From Oscillospiraceae bacterium (GTDB lineage Bacteria > Bacillota > Clostridia > Oscillospirales > Oscillospiraceae): 42,999 nt of DNA. The notes under the pieces were generated by a model. That model worked only from the letters and a program-made list of their open reading frames with translations. It searched no databases and was not told the origin of the DNA. Position numbers and translations under genes: made by a program. Shown in pieces: positions 25,335-33,307 of this stretch. The DNA is taken from NCBI GenBank assembly GCA_020025615.1, contig JAHHRT010000002.1, positions 1 through 42,999 on the forward strand, given 5' to 3'. How positions within the stretch are numbered: the stretch's first letter is position 1; each line of letters begins with the position of its first letter.

Positions 25335-25389
25335 GGAAGGGAAGGCCTTTTCGAGCAGACTGAGGCGGCGCAGGTTTCCCTGCGCCGCC
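25335..25389 (-). repeat. Terminator-associated repeat, copy D (remnant)
   Basis: On the minus strand, directly after the hairpin at 25364-25389, the sequence CTCAGTCTGCTCGAAAAGGCCTT resembles the left end of copies A and B (CTCAGCGTGTCGAAAAAGCC). The match fades after about 25 bases. No second hairpin or right end is seen. Confidence 0.4.
25364..25389 (-). terminator. Hairpin after the EF-G-like gene
   Basis: GGCGGCGCAGG pairs perfectly with CCTGCGCCGCC around a 4-base loop, 33 bases past the EF-G-like stop. The minus strand lacks a T-run after it. The remnant of the repeat family begins immediately there, so a T-run may have been lost. Confidence 0.65.
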
Positions 25390-25421
25390 GATATGTTTAC
25401 GTTTCATTATGTTTAATTAGA

Positions 25422-27482
25422 TTATGCCTCCTGAGCAGCGGCAATGATCTTTGCCTGGTTGCCCTTGGGAACTTCTTCGTAACGGACGAAGGAGAGGGTG
25501 AAGGAGCCTCTGGCCTGGGTCATAGCCCGCAGGTCGATGGCGTAGGAGCTCATCTCAGCCATGGGGACTTCGGCCTCCACGACGGTGTTGCCCTCGTCGT
25601 CGGGATTCATGCCCATCACACGGCCCCGGCGCTTGTTGAGGTCACCGATGACGTCGCCCATGTAGCTGTCGGGAATGGTGACAGCCAGAGCGCCGATGGG
25701 CTCCAGCAGGGTGGGCATTGCGTTGGGCATGGCCTCCTTAAAGGCCAGAATGGCAGCCAGCTTAAATGCCATTTCGTTGGAGTCAACGGGATGGTAGGAG
25801 CCGTCATACAGGGTAGCCTTCAGATTGACCATGGGATAGCCAGCCAGAGGACCCTTCTGAACAGCTTCCTGGATGCCCTTTTCAACAGCGGGGAAGAAGT
25901 TGCGGGGCACGCTGCCGCCGAAGACTTCCTCGTTGAAAATCAGGCCTTCCTGCTCTTCCTGGGGCTCGAAGCGAACCCAGACGTCACCGAACTGGCCGGA
26001 ACCGCCGGTCTGCTTCTTGTGACGGCCGTGCGCCTCGACCTTCTTCTTGATGCGCTCCCGGTAGGCAACCTTTGCGGGGGACAGAACAGCGTCCACACCG
26101 AAACGGCCCTTGAGCTTGGAGAGAATCACATCCAGATGCTGATCACCGGCACCGGACAGCACCAGCTGCTTGGTCTCGGGGTTGTTGTAAATGGTGAAGG
26201 AGGGATCTTCTTCGTTGAGGCGGTTGAGGCCCAGACCCACCTTGTCGTCCTGACCCTTTACCTTGGGGGCAATGGCCATGGAGTAGCAGGGAGCTGCATA
26301 GGGAATCTGTTTCAGGGAAACCACCTTACGAGGATCGCAGAGGGTATCGCCGGTCTTTACCTTATCCAGCTTGCCGAAGGCACCGATATCGCCGCAGCCC
26401 AGGACCTTGACCTCGGTGTTCTTCTTGCCGCACATGACATACATACGGCCCAGCTTCTCGGTTTCGCCGGTGCGGGCGTTGACCAGCGTGGTTTCCGGGG
26501 TGATTTCGCCGGAGAGAACTTTGATGTAAGAGTACTTGCCGTACTGATCGGAGACGGTCTTCCACACAAATGCGGAGGGAACGCCGCCGGGGGAGACCAC
26601 GAATTCCTCGGTCTTGCCGTCAGTGGTGGTGGCCTTGTGGTAGTTGCCTTCCATGGGGTTGGGGAGCATATCCACAATGTGGTCCATGAGCATGAGGCTG
26701 CCCAGGCAGGTGAGACCGGAGCCGCAGAACACAGGGAACAGGCTCAGGTCGGTAACACCGGAGTGAAGGCCGGTGATCATTTCACGGTAGGTGAAGCTGT
26801 CGCCCTCGAAGAAGCGGTTCATAAGTGCTTCGTCGGTTTCGGCAACGGACTCTTTCAGAGCCTCGTTGAACTCGTCGATAACGGAGACCTTGTCCTCGGG
26901 GACTTCAATCTCCACACGCTTGAGGTTCTGCATTTCATAGGCACGCTTGTTGAGCACATCGATGATGCCGGTGACCTTGTGATCGGCGTCCCAGATGGGA
27001 ACCACCACAGGGGCGATCTTGTTGCCGTAGAGCTCACGCAGAGCGTTGAAGGTCTTATTATAATCGGAATTGTCCTCGTCTACCTTGGAGATGTAGATGA
27101 ATCGAGGCATATTCCGCTCTTCGCAGTATTTCCAGGCTTTTTCAAAGCCAACGGTGATTCCATCCTTGGCGGACAGAACCAGAATGGCGGCGTCGGCGGC
27201 ACGGAGGGCCTCCATGACAGCGCCGGAGAAATCAAAGCCGCCGGGGGTGTCCAGAATGTTAATCTTGGCATTGTTATATTCGAGAGGAACGACGGATGTG
27301 GAAATAGAAATATTACGGCGAATCTCTTCGGGGTCATAGTCACAGACGGTGTTGCCGTCGGCGTTCTTGCCCATGCGGTCGATGGCGCCGGTCATATACA
27401 GCAGGCTCTCTGCCAGAGCAGTCTTACCACTGCCGCTGTGGCCCAGCAGGCAGATATTACGGATAGCGTTAACAGTATACAT
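25422..27482 (-). CDS. Elongation factor G-like translational GTPase
   Basis: A 686-residue paralogue of EF-G with the full five-domain length. The G domain has P-loop GHSGSGKT (14-21), DTPG (78-81) and SKVD (132-135) in place of the usual NKMD. Domain IV (about 465-600) and the C-terminal domain V (about 600-680) follow. Context differs from a main fusA: there are no rpsL, rpsG or tuf genes nearby, so this is more likely an EF-G II-type accessory factor of uncertain role. The frame extends upstream to 27575 but passes through the promoter, and GGAG precedes the ATG at 27482, where the family N-terminus begins. Confidence 0.9.
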   Translation of the reverse strand: MYTVNAIRNICLLGHSGSGKTALAESLLYMTGAIDRMGKNADGNTVCDYDPEEIRRNISISTSVVPLEYNNAKINILDTPGGFDFSGAVMEALRAADAAILVLSAKDGITVGFEKAWKYCEERNMPRFIYISKVDEDNSDYNKTFNALRELYGNKIAPVVVPIWDADHKVTGIIDVLNKRAYEMQNLKRVEIEVPEDKVSVIDEFNEALKESVAETDEALMNRFFEGDSFTYREMITGLHSGVTDLSLFPVFCGSGLTCLGSLMLMDHIVDMLPNPMEGNYHKATTTDGKTEEFVVSPGGVPSAFVWKTVSDQYGKYSYIKVLSGEITPETTLVNARTGETEKLGRMYVMCGKKNTEVKVLGCGDIGAFGKLDKVKTGDTLCDPRKVVSLKQIPYAAPCYSMAIAPKVKGQDDKVGLGLNRLNEEDPSFTIYNNPETKQLVLSGAGDQHLDVILSKLKGRFGVDAVLSPAKVAYRERIKKKVEAHGRHKKQTGGSGQFGDVWVRFEPQEEQEGLIFNEEVFGGSVPRNFFPAVEKGIQEAVQKGPLAGYPMVNLKATLYDGSYHPVDSNEMAFKLAAILAFKEAMPNAMPTLLEPIGALAVTIPDSYMGDVIGDLNKRRGRVMGMNPDDEGNTVVEAEVPMAEMSSYAIDLRAMTQARGSFTLSFVRYEEVPKGNQAKIIAAAQEA

Positions 27483-27546
27483 AGTCGTTTTAACTCCTTT
27501 CGGGAAGCCGGTACTTCCATTTGGGGGCTCACACCCCAATGGCGAC

Positions 27547-27575
27547 ATTATACACGAAAGAGAGCTGGATTTCAA
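27547..27575 (-). promoter_or_regulatory. Promoter of the EF-G-like gene
   Basis: TTGAAA (27570-27575) and TATAAT (27547-27552) on the minus strand with a 17-base spacer. It supports the downstream start at 27482. Confidence 0.85.
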
Positions 27576-27723
27576 TGCTTATTTTCGTCAAAATGCAAAA
27601 AGGTGTAAATCCGACGAAAGACGAATGTTTTCCTATACAAAACACACAAATTGACCAAGTTCGTTTGTGGCGACATACACAAAAAATAAATCGTGCATTT
27701 TTAAACACTCACTTTATAAAAAA

Positions 27724-27749
27724 CATCCGACTGCCGGAGCAGGCGGATG
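27724..27749 (-). terminator. Second hairpin with T-run after the pseudo-ATPase gene
   Basis: CATCCG/CGGATG and CTGC/GCAG stems (one mismatch between) with a CGGA loop, followed on the minus strand by TTTTTTATAA. It resembles the hairpin at 27841-27866 in its CCGACTGC core. Confidence 0.65.
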
Positions 27750-27840
27750 CCCGGTGTGTCAGAAAGCAGCTGCGGCGGCTCACGTGAAAAATCGGTTTTG
27801 GCTAGGATGGATGCAGCCCTTTTTGCGGGGAATAAAAAAT

Positions 27841-27866
27841 CTCCCGACTGCACAGGCAGTCGGGAG
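27841..27866 (-). terminator. Terminator of the pseudo-ATPase gene
   Basis: CTCCCGACTGC pairs perfectly with GCAGTCGGGAG and is followed on the minus strand by ATTTTTTATT, 9 bases past the stop. Confidence 0.9.
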
Positions 27867-27874
27867 AAAGCAGG

Positions 27875-29992
27875 TTATACGTTTCTTGCCCATTCGGTGA
27901 TGAGAAGGCCGGGGACCATCCACACCAGCTGGTAGAGAAGAATATTTGCAGGGGTGAGCAGTTCCGTGCTGCCCAGAATGGCAAGTACCAGCATAATGAG
28001 CATACCCAGGATACCGCCCACCAGATGGAGAATCATCCCCAGTCTGCTGCTGGTGCGCAGGGCTCTTGCGCCGGTGACGGCGTAGGCGTAGGAAACCAGG
28101 TCGTCCCGGGTGGCGATGGCCAGACTGGTGCTGCCTTCCTCAGGCTGCCGGGCTGCCAGAGCCTGCCGGGTTTCGGGATCCGGGAAAGCCAGACGCTTGG
28201 ACTTGATGCCGAACTTGGTGCGAACATAGCTCTCGGTGAGAATGAAGTCGCCGCCCAGCATCACCGGGGTCAGCTTGCTGTAGCCGCAGAGGGTTACCAT
28301 ACCGGCAGCGGAAGAACGCATCTTTGCGTAAGAAATGGCAACCACGGCGCAGAGCTGTCCGTCAATGGCAGCGTAGACTGCCTGATTTACCATAGTGCCC
28401 TCGGGAATTTCCACACCCATCTCCTGGAGAAAGGCCAGATTGCCAACCAGGACGCTTTCGCCGCAGACCTCACCGCCTACGCCGCCGTTTCCGTAGTTGC
28501 GGAAATTGGTGACCAGATTCTGGGCCACGCCGCGGCTGGTCATCAGCTGCTGGAACACGGGGACCAGACCGCCGCCGGCCTCCAGAATCAGGGAGGAGGT
28601 GTAGGAAACGATCATGTCGGGATCCCGGTCGGAATAGAACTTCACGCCATTGAGCTTGGTGGAGCCCAGGGGGAAGAGGTCAGAATCGGTGAGGGGGAAG
28701 GCTGCCTTGCAGGAAAGTCCCTTCACACCCTGCCAGCCGCACAGAACCGTGCCCACCATGTGCAGGCGGCGCTCCAGAATGGCAGCGGGACGGGTCAGGG
28801 CGACAAAGAAGCTGGCGGGAACGGCAACCAGAAGACTGGTGGCAAATACCTGGACTGCCAGGCTGGTTCCGTGGAGGACACCGGCGAGAACAGCGATGCC
28901 GACGCACAGCAGGAAGCTGAGAAATGCGTAGAAGCTCTGGAGCTTCTTGGGGGAGGAGGGCTTTTCGTAAACGTCCCAGAAATCCTCCAGCTCGCCCTCA
29001 CTGCGGAGGAAGCCGGGAGCACCCTGGTAGTAATCCGGAACCTTCACCACGCTGTGGAGCTTAACGGCTTTTCGGAGGGTGTCCATCTGGCCCAGCTCGA
29101 TGCTGCGCTCCTGATACCGGGCGCACAGGGCCATGGTCATTTCCAGGCTGAAAGCCGCACAGCAGGGAACCCGCAGATCTTGCAGGCAGAACACAGCGTC
29201 TACACAGCAGACCACGAAGGTTAAGGCCATCATGGTGTTTACGCTGAATCGGCCGTGGAGCAATTCTGCAAGGCCGTCAATAATCAGGCTGGCACCCAGC
29301 AGGGCGGACATGAGCATGGCAAGCACCTGGCTGAAAATCAGCAGGCGCATCCGGTTCTCGGGAACCAGATCCATGGCAAAGAGCACTGTGGCACCGGCGC
29401 AGAGGACAACGATGATGAGATTGATAATGATAGAAGCCTGGAGCTTGCCGAGACCCAGCTCAGACAGCTCGTAGTAGCGCTTTTCAGGGCCGGCAACCAG
29501 CTTGTGCTTGAGCTCACGCAGATGGGCCCGGGGGTCAAAGACCAGCGGGGGCTGGGTGGGCTCCTCAGCGGCATCTTCTTCGGAATGTTCCGCATCCTGG
29601 GGCGGAACATCGTCCAGACGGATGGTTTCTTCCTGAGACACCTCAGAATCGGGAGCTGCTTCTGCTGCTTCCTGGGCCTCTGCCGGGGCGGCAGTGGTGT
29701 CTTCGGACAGGGAAGACGTATCCAGGGTGTCGTCGGACTGAAGATGCTCCTCATGGGAAGCGGGCTGTTCGGCCTCCGGGGATTCCACGGTTTCCGGAAC
29801 AGGTGTCACCGGGGGCACTTCGGCAGCGGCTGTGACCTGATCCACTTCCCCCAGCAGGGCTTCCAGCTCCGGATCCAGAACGCCGTCCTGCTCTTCCAGC
29901 GGGGATTCCTCCGGGGCATCGTGGAATTCATTCAGAATATCGTCCAGACTGAAATCCTGGAGATCATCGAGATTTTGATCGGTATGATCCAT
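27875..29992 (-). CDS. Degenerate P-type ATPase-like membrane protein
   Basis: A 705-residue protein. Residues 1-150 are acidic and low-complexity (Glu/Asp/Ala/Pro), probably disordered. Hydrophobic segments lie at about 185-208, 217-240, 252-275, 350-370, 375-398, 650-673 and 677-698. The order of parts matches heavy-metal P-type ATPases: LLVAVPASFFVALTRPAAIL (387-406) where the CPC helix should be; AAFPLTDSDLF (430-440) where DKTGT should be; GGVGGEVCGESVLVGN (503-518), like the ATP-binding loop; and VMLGGDFILTESYVRTKFGI (577-596), like the VMLTGD segment. The phosphorylated Asp, the CPC cysteines and GDGxND are all absent, so it cannot pump by the usual cycle. rlmB lies immediately upstream (12 bases), so it is cotranscribed. 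Confidence 0.75.
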   Translation of the reverse strand: MDHTDQNLDDLQDFSLDDILNEFHDAPEESPLEEQDGVLDPELEALLGEVDQVTAAAEVPPVTPVPETVESPEAEQPASHEEHLQSDDTLDTSSLSEDTTAAPAEAQEAAEAAPDSEVSQEETIRLDDVPPQDAEHSEEDAAEEPTQPPLVFDPRAHLRELKHKLVAGPEKRYYELSELGLGKLQASIIINLIIVVLCAGATVLFAMDLVPENRMRLLIFSQVLAMLMSALLGASLIIDGLAELLHGRFSVNTMMALTFVVCCVDAVFCLQDLRVPCCAAFSLEMTMALCARYQERSIELGQMDTLRKAVKLHSVVKVPDYYQGAPGFLRSEGELEDFWDVYEKPSSPKKLQSFYAFLSFLLCVGIAVLAGVLHGTSLAVQVFATSLLVAVPASFFVALTRPAAILERRLHMVGTVLCGWQGVKGLSCKAAFPLTDSDLFPLGSTKLNGVKFYSDRDPDMIVSYTSSLILEAGGGLVPVFQQLMTSRGVAQNLVTNFRNYGNGGVGGEVCGESVLVGNLAFLQEMGVEIPEGTMVNQAVYAAIDGQLCAVVAISYAKMRSSAAGMVTLCGYSKLTPVMLGGDFILTESYVRTKFGIKSKRLAFPDPETRQALAARQPEEGSTSLAIATRDDLVSYAYAVTGARALRTSSRLGMILHLVGGILGMLIMLVLAILGSTELLTPANILLYQLVWMVPGLLITEWARNV

Positions 29993-30004
29993 AGAGTTCC
30001 CTCC

Positions 30005-30823
30005 TTATTTGCCAAGACGCTGACGGACCGCCTCGTAAAGAAGAATAGAGGCAGCTGCAGAGGCGTTGAGAGAGGAGATCTTTCCCTTCATGGGAATGTT
30101 CACCATCACGTCGCAATTCTTCCTCACCAGCTGGCTGATACCGTCGCCCTCGTTTCCGATGACAATGGCGGCGGGACCGGAAAGATCCGCCTGGTACATG
30201 GGGATGGAGCCTTCGGCAGCTGTGCCAAAGACCCAGACACCCTTTTCCTTGAGTTCCTGGATGGCAGCGGACACGTTGGTCACCCGTGCCACCTTCATAT
30301 ATTCCACAGCACCGGCAGAGGCCTTGGCAACGGTTGCGGTGAGGCCAACACTGCGGCGCTTGGGAATGATAACGCCGTGGGCACCGGCACACTCCGCAGA
30401 ACGGAGAATGGCACCCAGGTTATGGGGGTCGGACAGTTCATCGCAGACCACAATCAGCGGGGCCTCCCCACGGCTGGCAGCCTCTTCCAGAATGTCGTCA
30501 ATGGTGTAGTAGACATGGGCGGCAGCCAGGGCAATGACACCCTGATGGGCCCGGGTGGTGGACATGGCATCCAGCTTCCGACGGTCCACGGGGACCACAA
30601 CCGCACCGGCCTGCTGGGCCTCGGCGGCAAGACGCTGGAGGCTCCGGTCGATGTCGCCGGAGGCGATGAACACCTTATCAATGGTGCGCCCGCTCTTCAG
30701 AGCTTCCTGCAGGGCGTTGCGGCCTTCCAGCTGGCCCTCCACCTCTTCAACAGGGGTGCGGTCGGCAAAACGGTCTGCCCGACGGGGGCGGTCCTGACGA
30801 TTGGGACGACGATTTTCGTTCAT
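30005..30823 (-). CDS. rlmB: 23S rRNA (guanosine(2251)-2'-O)-methyltransferase family, TrmH/RlmB type
   Basis: A SPOUT-class methyltransferase of 272 residues that probably methylates the 2'-OH of a guanosine in 23S rRNA. A basic N-terminal tail (RRPNRQDRPRRADR) leads to the substrate-binding domain LEGRNALQEALKSGRTIDKVFIA. The catalytic part has CDELSDPHNLGAILRSAECAGAHG, VIGNEGDGIS and IPMKGKISSLNASAAASILLYE, the SAM-binding trefoil-knot motifs. RlmB is preferred over tRNA TrmH because of the N-terminal domain. Some members of this family have other targets. It starts the unit with the pseudo-ATPase gene. Confidence 0.9.
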   Translation of the reverse strand: MNENRRPNRQDRPRRADRFADRTPVEEVEGQLEGRNALQEALKSGRTIDKVFIASGDIDRSLQRLAAEAQQAGAVVVPVDRRKLDAMSTTRAHQGVIALAAAHVYYTIDDILEEAASRGEAPLIVVCDELSDPHNLGAILRSAECAGAHGVIIPKRRSVGLTATVAKASAGAVEYMKVARVTNVSAAIQELKEKGVWVFGTAAEGSIPMYQADLSGPAAIVIGNEGDGISQLVRKNCDVMVNIPMKGKISSLNASAAASILLYEAVRQRLGK

Positions 30824-30900
30824 ATGGTTTCACTCCGTTTATATGTAAAAAATGGGCCTAAAGGCCGAAGTTATCTCGGTAGATACCTATAGACCATACC

Positions 30901-30929
30901 ATTATATCAGATTGCCGCGAAATAAACAA
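30901..30929 (-). promoter_or_regulatory. Promoter of rlmB
   Basis: TTGTTT (30924-30929) and TATAAT (30901-30906) on the minus strand with a 17-base spacer. The leader has a small GGCC-TTTA-GGCC hairpin plus T6 near 30845-30862, which could attenuate. Confidence 0.75.
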
Positions 30930-31050
30930 TCTTTTTTTGTGTCCCGGGGAAAAACAGGGGCTGCAGCCAAAATCCAGGGAAAAACGCCCCGAAATCCGCC
31001 TTTTTCCAGATATTCACAGAAAGTTTACCGGTAGATGGGGAATCGTTCGT

Positions 31051-31079
31051 TGCGGACGGCGGGAAAATGTGATATGATG
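31051..31079 (+). promoter_or_regulatory. Promoter of ftsH
   Basis: TTGCGG (31051-31056) and TATGAT (31074-31079) with a 17-base spacer, about 38 bases before the ATG. Confidence 0.75.
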
Positions 31080-31116
31080 GCAGCAATCAAAGTGCCCAAA
31101 GGGAGATAGTATCATT

Positions 31117-33048
31117 ATGGATATGAATCAAAAAAATCAAGGCGGCCCCAGCGGCAATAAGCCGGACGGGCAGAAGCCGAAAACAAGTATGTGGACAGCA
31201 CTGATCATCACCATTGTGCTGGTTCTGCTGTTCAGTTGGATTTTCAACACCGTTGCGAACAGTCAGTATAAGGAGACAAGCTACTCTGATTTCCTGGCTG
31301 CAAAAAACAGCGGTCAGTTGGCTGAGGTGGAGATTCGGTACGACCGAATCGTCTACATGACCAAGGAAGAAATGGCGAAGCCTGCCGCAGCGCAGAAGGC
31401 CAGCTTTACAGGCCTGCCCAGAGGCGGCGACGGAATGGCCCTGGCAGAGGAGCTCTATAACATGGGTGTCAAGGTGAATCAGGAGATCACCGAGGATAAC
31501 TCCATGATTATGATGCTCCTTTACTATGTGCTCTCCTTTGCAGTTCTCTTCTTCTTCATGCGGATGCTCACCAGACGGATGAGCGGTGAAGGCATGATGG
31601 GCGGCATGGGAAAATCCAAGGCTAAGGTCTATATGGAAAAGCAGACCGGCGTCACCTTTAAGGATGTGGCGGGTCAGGATGAAGCCAAGGAATCCCTGCA
31701 GGAGATCATTGATTTCCTGCACAATCCCCAGAAGTACACCGAAATCGGCGCAAAGCTCCCCAAGGGCGCTCTGCTGGTTGGCTCCCCCGGTACCGGCAAG
31801 ACCCTGCTTGCCAAGGCTGTAGCCGGTGAGGCCAATGTGCCGTTCTTCTCCATCTCCGGTTCCGACTTCGTGGAGATGTTCGTGGGCATGGGCGCAAGCC
31901 GTGTCCGTGACCTGTTCCAGCAGGCAGCCAAGGTGGCTCCCTGTATCATCTTCATTGATGAGATTGATGCAGTAGGCCGTTCCCGCGATAACCGCTACGG
32001 CTCCAACTCCGAGCAGGAGCAGACCTTGAATCAGCTCCTCAGCGAGATCGACGGCTTCGAGCCCTCCAAGGGCATTGTGTGCCTGGCTGCTACCAACCGT
32101 CCCGAGATTCTGGATAAGGCCCTGCTCCGTCCCGGCCGTTTTGACCGCCGAATCATTGTGGACCGTCCCAACCTCCAGGGCCGACTGGACACCCTCAAGG
32201 TTCACACCCGGAAGATTAAGCTGTCTGAGGACGTGGATTTGCGGAAAATCGCCCAGGCGACTGCCGGTGCTGTAGGTGCAGACCTGGCAAACCTGGTCAA
32301 CGAAGCCGCACTGCGGGCCGTTCGTTTGGGCCGGAAGATGGTGAATCAGGAAGACCTGCTGGTCTCCTTTGAAACCGTCATCGCCGGTACGGAAAAGAAG
32401 AACACCGTGCTGACCGATATGGAAAAGCGTCTGGTTGCTTATCACGAGGTAGGCCACGCTCTGGTGGCGGCCCTGGAAAAGCACGCCCAGCCGGTTTCCA
32501 AGATCACCATTGTGCCCCACACCTCCGGGGCTCTGGGCTATACCATGCAAATGCCCGAGGAGGAGAAGTTCCTGAACACTGCCGAGGAGCTGCGTACCGA
32601 ACTGCGTACCCTGGTGGGCGGCCGTGCCGCCGAGCAGCTGGTATTTGGTGTGCAGACCACCGGCGCTTCCAACGACCTGCAGCGGGCTACCAGCCTGGCA
32701 CGGAACATGGTCACCCAGTACGGTATGAGTGAGAGCCTGGGCCTGATGACCACGGCTTCCACCGACAATTCCTATCTGGATGGACAGGCCTATATGGACT
32801 GTGCCCAGACCACCGCCGCAGAAGTGGACCATGAAGTGATGACGCTGCTGAACCAGGCTTATGTGGATGCAAAGAAGATTCTTGCAGACCATCGGAGCCT
32901 GCTGGATGAAGTGTCCCTGTACCTGCTTGCCAAGGAGACCATCACCGGCGACGAGCTGATGGCCTACGTGAATGCAGACCTCAAGACACCGGAGTTGGAG
33001 CAGCCCCAGGAAGCTGAGGAAGCTCAGGAGCAGACCACCGAGGAATAA
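31117..33048 (+). CDS. ftsH: ATP-dependent zinc metalloprotease FtsH
   Basis: A membrane-anchored hexameric AAA+ protease that extracts and degrades membrane and regulatory proteins. The 643-residue protein has TM1 at about 27-46, an extracytoplasmic domain, and TM2 at about 130-150. The AAA module follows with Walker A GSPGTGKT (222-229), Walker B IIFIDEID (277-284) and the second region of homology ATNRPEILDKALLRPGRFDR (325-344). The zinc site is HEVGH (443-447). The tail after about residue 615 is acidic and Gln/Glu-rich. It is monocistronic, with its own promoter and terminator. GGGAG precedes the ATG. Confidence 0.97.
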   Translation: MDMNQKNQGGPSGNKPDGQKPKTSMWTALIITIVLVLLFSWIFNTVANSQYKETSYSDFLAAKNSGQLAEVEIRYDRIVYMTKEEMAKPAAAQKASFTGLPRGGDGMALAEELYNMGVKVNQEITEDNSMIMMLLYYVLSFAVLFFFMRMLTRRMSGEGMMGGMGKSKAKVYMEKQTGVTFKDVAGQDEAKESLQEIIDFLHNPQKYTEIGAKLPKGALLVGSPGTGKTLLAKAVAGEANVPFFSISGSDFVEMFVGMGASRVRDLFQQAAKVAPCIIFIDEIDAVGRSRDNRYGSNSEQEQTLNQLLSEIDGFEPSKGIVCLAATNRPEILDKALLRPGRFDRRIIVDRPNLQGRLDTLKVHTRKIKLSEDVDLRKIAQATAGAVGADLANLVNEAALRAVRLGRKMVNQEDLLVSFETVIAGTEKKNTVLTDMEKRLVAYHEVGHALVAALEKHAQPVSKITIVPHTSGALGYTMQMPEEEKFLNTAEELRTELRTLVGGRAAEQLVFGVQTTGASNDLQRATSLARNMVTQYGMSESLGLMTTASTDNSYLDGQAYMDCAQTTAAEVDHEVMTLLNQAYVDAKKILADHRSLLDEVSLYLLAKETITGDELMAYVNADLKTPELEQPQEAEEAQEQTTEE

Positions 33049-33060
33049 TCCATTCAGTAA

Positions 33061-33084
33061 AGGGCGCACCTCAAGGTGCGCCCT
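33061..33084 (+). terminator. Terminator of ftsH (left copy)
   Basis: AGGGCGCACC pairs with GGTGCGCCCT around TCAA, 12 bases past the ftsH stop. It is not followed by a T-run because repeat copy B begins here. The T-run is found after the second copy at 33238-33261. Confidence 0.8.
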
Positions 33085-33237
33085 CAGCGTGTCGAAAAAG
33101 CCTTTTCTCCCCGCTGAGGCGACTTTTCAGAACGCTGAAAAGTCGGTGGATTGAACGCGAAAGACACCCCTGATGGGTTTCTTTCACACGATCTTCCTTT
33201 CCGTCCACGGGAATGTAACCACTTTTTTGACAGTCTC

Positions 33238-33261
33238 AGGGCGCACCGCAAGGTGCGCCCT
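33238..33261 (+). terminator. Terminator of ftsH (right copy, with T-run)
   Basis: AGGGCGCACC-GCAA-GGTGCGCCCT followed by TTTTGATTTG. It probably represents the original ftsH terminator together with its tail. Confidence 0.8.
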
Positions 33262-33307
33262 TTTGATTTGTGGATCGGTTTGCGGAAACTTCCGGAAAGG
33301 GGTTATC

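Larger units (their letters stand above)
27724..27866 (+). repeat. Possible decayed copy E of the terminator-flanked repeat
   Basis: Two related hairpins (27724-27749 and 27841-27866) enclose about 90 bases. Just inside the left one is GGTGTGTCAGAAAGC, similar to the GTGTCGAAAAAGC end of copies A and B. Further in is TGAAAAATCGGTT (27785-27797), identical to 16823-16835 in copy A. The right end is not recognisable. Confidence 0.35.
33061..33261 (+). repeat. Terminator-flanked repeat element, copy B
   Basis: The core (33085-33237) aligns with copy A throughout. Ends TGTCGAAAAAG (33090-33100) and CTTTTTTGACA (33222-33232) are inverted repeats with one mismatch. The hairpin AGGGCGCACC-NCAA-GGTGCGCCCT stands on both sides (33061-33084 and 33238-33261, one loop difference). 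Only the outer copy keeps the TTTT tail. The inside can fold: CTTTTCAGAACGCTGAAAAG is a hairpin, and GAAAG/CTTTC with ACCC/GGGT form another. No protein-coding gene is seen in it. Confidence 0.82.

Noticed and set aside
27483..27575. Upstream extension of the EF-G-like gene
   Set aside because: It contains the promoter region, and the family N-terminus starts at 27482.
31087..33069. Long minus-strand frame opposite ftsH
   Set aside because: Same antisense effect. The plus strand encodes an unmistakable FtsH with all motifs.
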